Positions 4,362 through 6,276 of a DNA stretch of 6,276 nt are shown one piece after another (positions within the stretch are counted from its first letter, which is position 1; every line of letters starts with the position of its first letter). Source of the stretch: DATJXG01 sp035500455 (GTDB lineage: Bacteria > Acidobacteriota > Terriglobia > Terriglobales > Acidobacteriaceae). The DNA is taken from positions 1-6,276 of the forward strand of contig DATJXG010000435.1 in assembly GCA_035500455.1 (NCBI GenBank). The letters are read 5' to 3'. The translations under genes were made by a program, and so were the position numbers. The notes beneath the pieces were generated by a model that did not search any database, was not told the DNA's origin, and worked only from the letters and a program-made list of their open reading frames with translations.

Positions 4362-4483
4362 TTCCCGGAAACCAGACGGATCAGAGTTTTCCGCGAGCAC
4401 TGAAGTCGCGTACTTTTCAAGATCCACGCTGAGGTGTTTTTTTCGCAGCCGCTCAAATCGGGCCTTCGCCGTATCCCCGAACC

Positions 4484-5008
4484 CTAGCTGGCAAGGCCGC
4501 GGTGGTTCTTGGCCGGGCTGCCGGTCGCAGGCGTGGGTCGCAGAGGAAGGTGGGGCGTAGGAGCCGTGAGATATGCGCGGGCAACGCTGCCGCGCGTCTG
4601 CTGGCAACTGGCCATAATCATCTTGAGTTCGCTGACCAGAATCCGCTGGCGGCGAGTCAGCATCAGCAGGCGCTGGACAGGTTGCACGTCAGGGCATGGG
4701 CGAAGAGCAGTGGGGGTGGAAACCGTAGGGGAGCGCCGGGAATGTGCCTTGCGCCCATCCAGCCAGGCGAGCAAATGTTCCTTCTCGGCATACACCGAGC
4801 CGCGCTTGAGGTGGTGATGGCGCAGCACCGGCAGGCCTTCGCAGCGTTCCCACCGCTGTACGGTGCGCACGCTCCGGCGCAGGAATGTTGCGATTTCTTT
4901 CCAGGAATCGAGGACGAAATCTGGTTGGGGCGAACTTCCCCTCACCCTCATAACGTTTTGTGTGCTGGTTATGGCCGCTGCCGCAGTCATATTCAGTTGA
5001 TGATACAC
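4484..5008 (-). CDS. Acidobacterial-type helix-turn-helix protein without effector domain
   Basis: 174 residues. The segment 33-83 contains LDSWKEIATFLRRSVRTVQR followed by WERCEGLPVLRHHH and GSVYAEKEHLLAWL. It matches a winged-helix/MerR-like DNA-binding domain that is very common at the N-terminus of acidobacterial regulators, where it usually precedes TPR or WD40/PD40 repeats, often after a membrane segment. Here no such part follows. Residues 84-174 are Pro/Thr/Arg-rich apart from a likely helix at about 109-137 (VQRLLMLTRRQRILVSELKM), so it may be a truncated or minimal regulator. The start is uncertain: GTG at 5008 gives the longest form. ATG at 4990 lies 9 nt after TATCAT, and ATG at 4951 also keeps the domain. 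No start has a Shine-Dalgarno. A neighbouring frame stays open from this gene's 3' end to 4293, which leaves room for a frameshifted longer protein. DNA-binding role is likely; targets are unknown. Confidence 0.8.
   Translation of the reverse strand: MYHQLNMTAAAAITSTQNVMRVRGSSPQPDFVLDSWKEIATFLRRSVRTVQRWERCEGLPVLRHHHLKRGSVYAEKEHLLAWLDGRKAHSRRSPTVSTPTALRPCPDVQPVQRLLMLTRRQRILVSELKMIMASCQQTRGSVARAYLTAPTPHLPLRPTPATGSPAKNHRGLAS
5000..5005 (-). promoter_or_regulatory. Possible -10 hexamer (TATCAT) for a leaderless HTH-gene transcript
   Basis: TATCAT is followed by 9 nt and then the ATG at 4988-4990, the same spacing as TACAAT before the CoA-binding gene. If used, translation would start at residue 7 of the longest frame. 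An alternative TAGTAT (5024-5029) lies 15 nt before the GTG at 5008. Neither has a clear -35. Confidence 0.25.
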
Positions 5009-5207
5009 CTGAGAAGATTGCGAATACTACCACCCGGGTTGCCCGAGCGGCTGCCGGCCCTGGCAATTAGAACACCGCGAAGGGGGCAGAGAGCGAAGAG
5101 CGGGCCTGCCCATGCGCGGCGCTCTATGGCTGGTATCTAAATTCGCGGAACGCAAGCCGGGGTGGGACAGAATCCAAGTGGCGGACGGCTTCAACTGGCG
5201 GCGCGAT

Positions 5208-5414
5208 TTATTTTGCCTTTCGCGCTGACTTTCGCTCCGGTTCCGGCTCCGGTTGTTGGGATTCGGCCGGGGCCTTTCCGCCCTCCTGGGCGTCGAGGGC
5301 ATCGCAGAGCTGGTTGATCTTCTCCAGTAATTTATTGCCGTCGTCTTCCTGACAGGCTTGTTCTGCGATCTGGCGCCAATCCTGCGGCGAGTCTGGCTTC
5401 GGGTTGCCGGACAT
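5208..5414 (-). CDS. Small protein of unknown function, helical core with charged tail
   Basis: 68 residues. The N-terminal half QDWRQIAEQACQEDDGNKLL (11-30) continues into EKINQLCDALDAQEGG (31-46) and forms two predicted amphipathic helices. The pattern W..IA..A..E.D..KL...I..L..AL resembles short conserved hypothetical proteins I associate with acidobacterial genomes. The tail (47-68) is disordered-looking, first Pro/Glu-rich (QQPEPEPE), then basic (RKSARKAK). The ATG at 5414 has GAGG 7 nt upstream, the best Shine-Dalgarno in the window, which supports both start and reality of the gene. The longer overlapping frame to 5470 is Arg/Ser/Pro-rich and has no such signal. Two Cys are present (21, 37). 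Function unknown; it stands alone, with about 200-bp gaps on both sides that hold nothing I can identify. Confidence 0.7.
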   Translation of the reverse strand: MSGNPKPDSPQDWRQIAEQACQEDDGNKLLEKINQLCDALDAQEGGKAPAESQQPEPEPERKSARKAK

Positions 5415-5630
5415 CCTTCAGCCTCGTTGAGTCGAGCCAATAAGTGGAGATGACTGGGCCTACCCCGCAATCTGCCTTAAGCCTACAGAAGCGTGTGCAA
5501 CGAACAAGCGACAAAACGCGACATCAGGGGCAACGGCGTCGATGGTCGTGCAGTCTCAGCAGGATTTCCCCGGCGGGGCCTCGTGGCGCACACCTCTGAC
5601 CTTAAGCGGGACGGCCGTCACCCTCGAAAC

Positions 5631-6276
5631 CTACTGCACCGTTACCGTGATGTTGGTGGTGTGGGTGGTGCTGCCGCTGGTGCCCGTGACCACGATGGTG
5701 TAGCTTCCCGTCGGCGTGCCGGGATCGGTGGTGTTGTTGTTATTGCTGCTGGAGCTGCCGCCGCCGCAGCCCATCCAGACCGCCAGGGCGGCGAACATCA
5801 CCATGGCGAGGGCGGCAGTTTTGCGCCGCCGCGCGGGCACGCTGAGGAGCACAATCCCTGCAAACCCCAGGGCGCCGCTGGCGGGCAGCCAGGGGAAGCG
5901 TCCGTGGGGGCGCGCCGTGGCTGAAGTGCCCGAGATGGCGTGGGCAGCGGTAGTGTTCACCGTAAGAGTCGCGGTGGTGGTTCCGCTGGTGAGGTCCACG
6001 GAGGCGGGAATCGAACAGGTGACTTCCGCGGTGGTGGAAGCCGGGCTCAGGGCACAGGAGAGATCCACCGTGCCGGTGAAGCCGTTGCTGGGTGTGACGG
6101 TGATATTAGACGTGCCCGCCCCACCGGCTGCAGCGATGGTGATGCCAGAGCCGGACATCGAGAATCCGGGGGTGGGAGTGATATCGAAACCGGGCCAGAC
6201 GTTGATGAGGGTGTTCAGATCGAGGCTGCCGAGGCCGGTGACTTCGTCGTAGCCGGTTCCGGCGGTGAATCCGATC
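5631..6276 (-). CDS. C-terminal part of an S53 (sedolisin) peptidase with Ig-like domain and hydrophobic CGGG tail, 5' end outside window
   Basis: 214 residues visible, open to the right edge. Residues 1-25 include GFTAGTGYDEVTGLGSLDL, the end of the sedolisin/kumamolisin catalytic domain; Gly6, Gly8 and Asp10 fit the conserved calcium-binding G-x-G-x-D region. The catalytic Glu/Asp/Ser triad lies upstream, outside the window. These serine-carboxyl proteases are secreted and often acid-active. Residues about 32-113 form a Ser/Thr/Gly-rich Ig-like beta domain (GTSNITVTPSNGFTGTVDLS). Then come a hydrophobic stretch (131-147), PARRRK (148-153), a second hydrophobic stretch (154-168), the lipobox-like AVWMGCGGG (165-173), a Ser4-Asn4 linker, and a final beta-rich piece GSYTIVVTGTSGSTTHTTNI (190-209). 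Two membrane segments around a basic cluster suggest anchoring, or a sorting signal. The initiating codon is not visible; an internal ATG at 6158 is not the start. Peptidase assignment rests on the short visible end plus architecture. Confidence 0.85.
   Translation of the reverse strand, partial: IGFTAGTGYDEVTGLGSLDLNTLINVWPGFDITPTPGFSMSGSGITIAAAGGAGTSNITVTPSNGFTGTVDLSCALSPASTTAEVTCSIPASVDLTSGTTTATLTVNTTAAHAISGTSATARPHGRFPWLPASGALGFAGIVLLSVPARRRKTAALAMVMFAALAVWMGCGGGSSSSNNNNTTDPGTPTGSYTIVVTGTSGSTTHTTNITVTVQ

Larger units (their letters stand above)
4107..4483. other. Intergenic region (377 bp) with repeat remnants
   Basis: No secure gene. It holds the promoter side of ribH, a REP-like element (4248-4318) and two separated half-hairpins (4210-4222 and 4348-4361). 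An open minus-strand frame ending at 4293 has a fairly natural composition near residues KARFERLRKKHLSVDLEKY and could be a remnant or a frameshifted extension of the upstream HTH gene, but I could not match it to a family. Confidence 0.5.

Noticed and set aside
5030..5075. tRNA-like D-arm text (GGTTGCCCGAGCGGC)
   Set aside because: No acceptor pairing, anticodon arm or T-loop GGTTCGA follows at the required distances.
5027..5470. 147-codon frame overlapping the 68-residue gene
   Set aside because: Arg/Ser/Pro-rich without family resemblance; the embedded shorter frame has a Shine-Dalgarno and a natural helical sequence.
5568..5578. Terminator hairpin CCCC-GGC-GGGG between the S53 and small-protein genes
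   Set aside because: Only four base pairs with no T-tract on either strand.

Overview
The window is a GC-rich bacterial chromosomal segment that most likely comes from an acidobacterium. Three things suggest this: a helix-turn-helix protein of the 'DSWKEIA..VRTVQRWE' type, which is abundant in Acidobacteria; the tail of an S53 (sedolisin) peptidase with an Ig-like domain and an odd hydrophobic C-terminus; and interspersed hairpin repeats built on a GGCTGAAGCC core. No rRNA, tRNA, CRISPR array, transposase or phage gene is visible. The taxonomic call is inference from gene content, not from a marker gene.

Layout from left to right. 1-332 (minus) is a HINT-type histidine triad nucleotide hydrolase cut by the window edge. 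333-710 is a divergent non-coding gap with a putative promoter and a near-match to the ParB-binding site parS. 711-1199 (plus) is a stand-alone RsbRD N-terminal sensor-like protein whose stop codon lies in a perfect 17-bp tandem duplication. 1258-1890 (minus) is a single-pass membrane protein of unknown function. 1973-2383 (plus) is a YccU-like CoA-binding protein, probably translated from a leaderless mRNA. 2384-2523 is a convergent gap that carries a REP-like hairpin element.

2524-4106 (minus) is the classic ribH-nusB pair, which is unusual here in two ways. RibH (lumazine synthase) carries an extra N-terminal domain that looks like a VOC/glyoxalase fold. Its very basic C-terminal tail is encoded by degenerate 7-nt repeats. 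The 248-bp spacer to nusB consists largely of such heptamers, in two opposite orientations. 4107-4483 is a non-coding gap with a second copy of the REP-like element and two halves of another. 4484-5008 (minus) is the HTH protein, 5208-5414 (minus) a small acidic/basic protein, and 5631-6276 (minus) the C-terminal part of the S53 peptidase.

Apart from ribH-nusB (riboflavin synthesis and transcription antitermination), the genes do not form an obvious pathway; this looks like core-genome housekeeping mixed with lineage-specific genes. The most unusual items are the VOC-RibH fusion and the invasion of the ribH 3' end by heptamer repeats. Most genes have no Shine-Dalgarno sequence, and several have a -10-like hexamer 9-11 nt before the start codon, so leaderless transcripts may be common in this organism.
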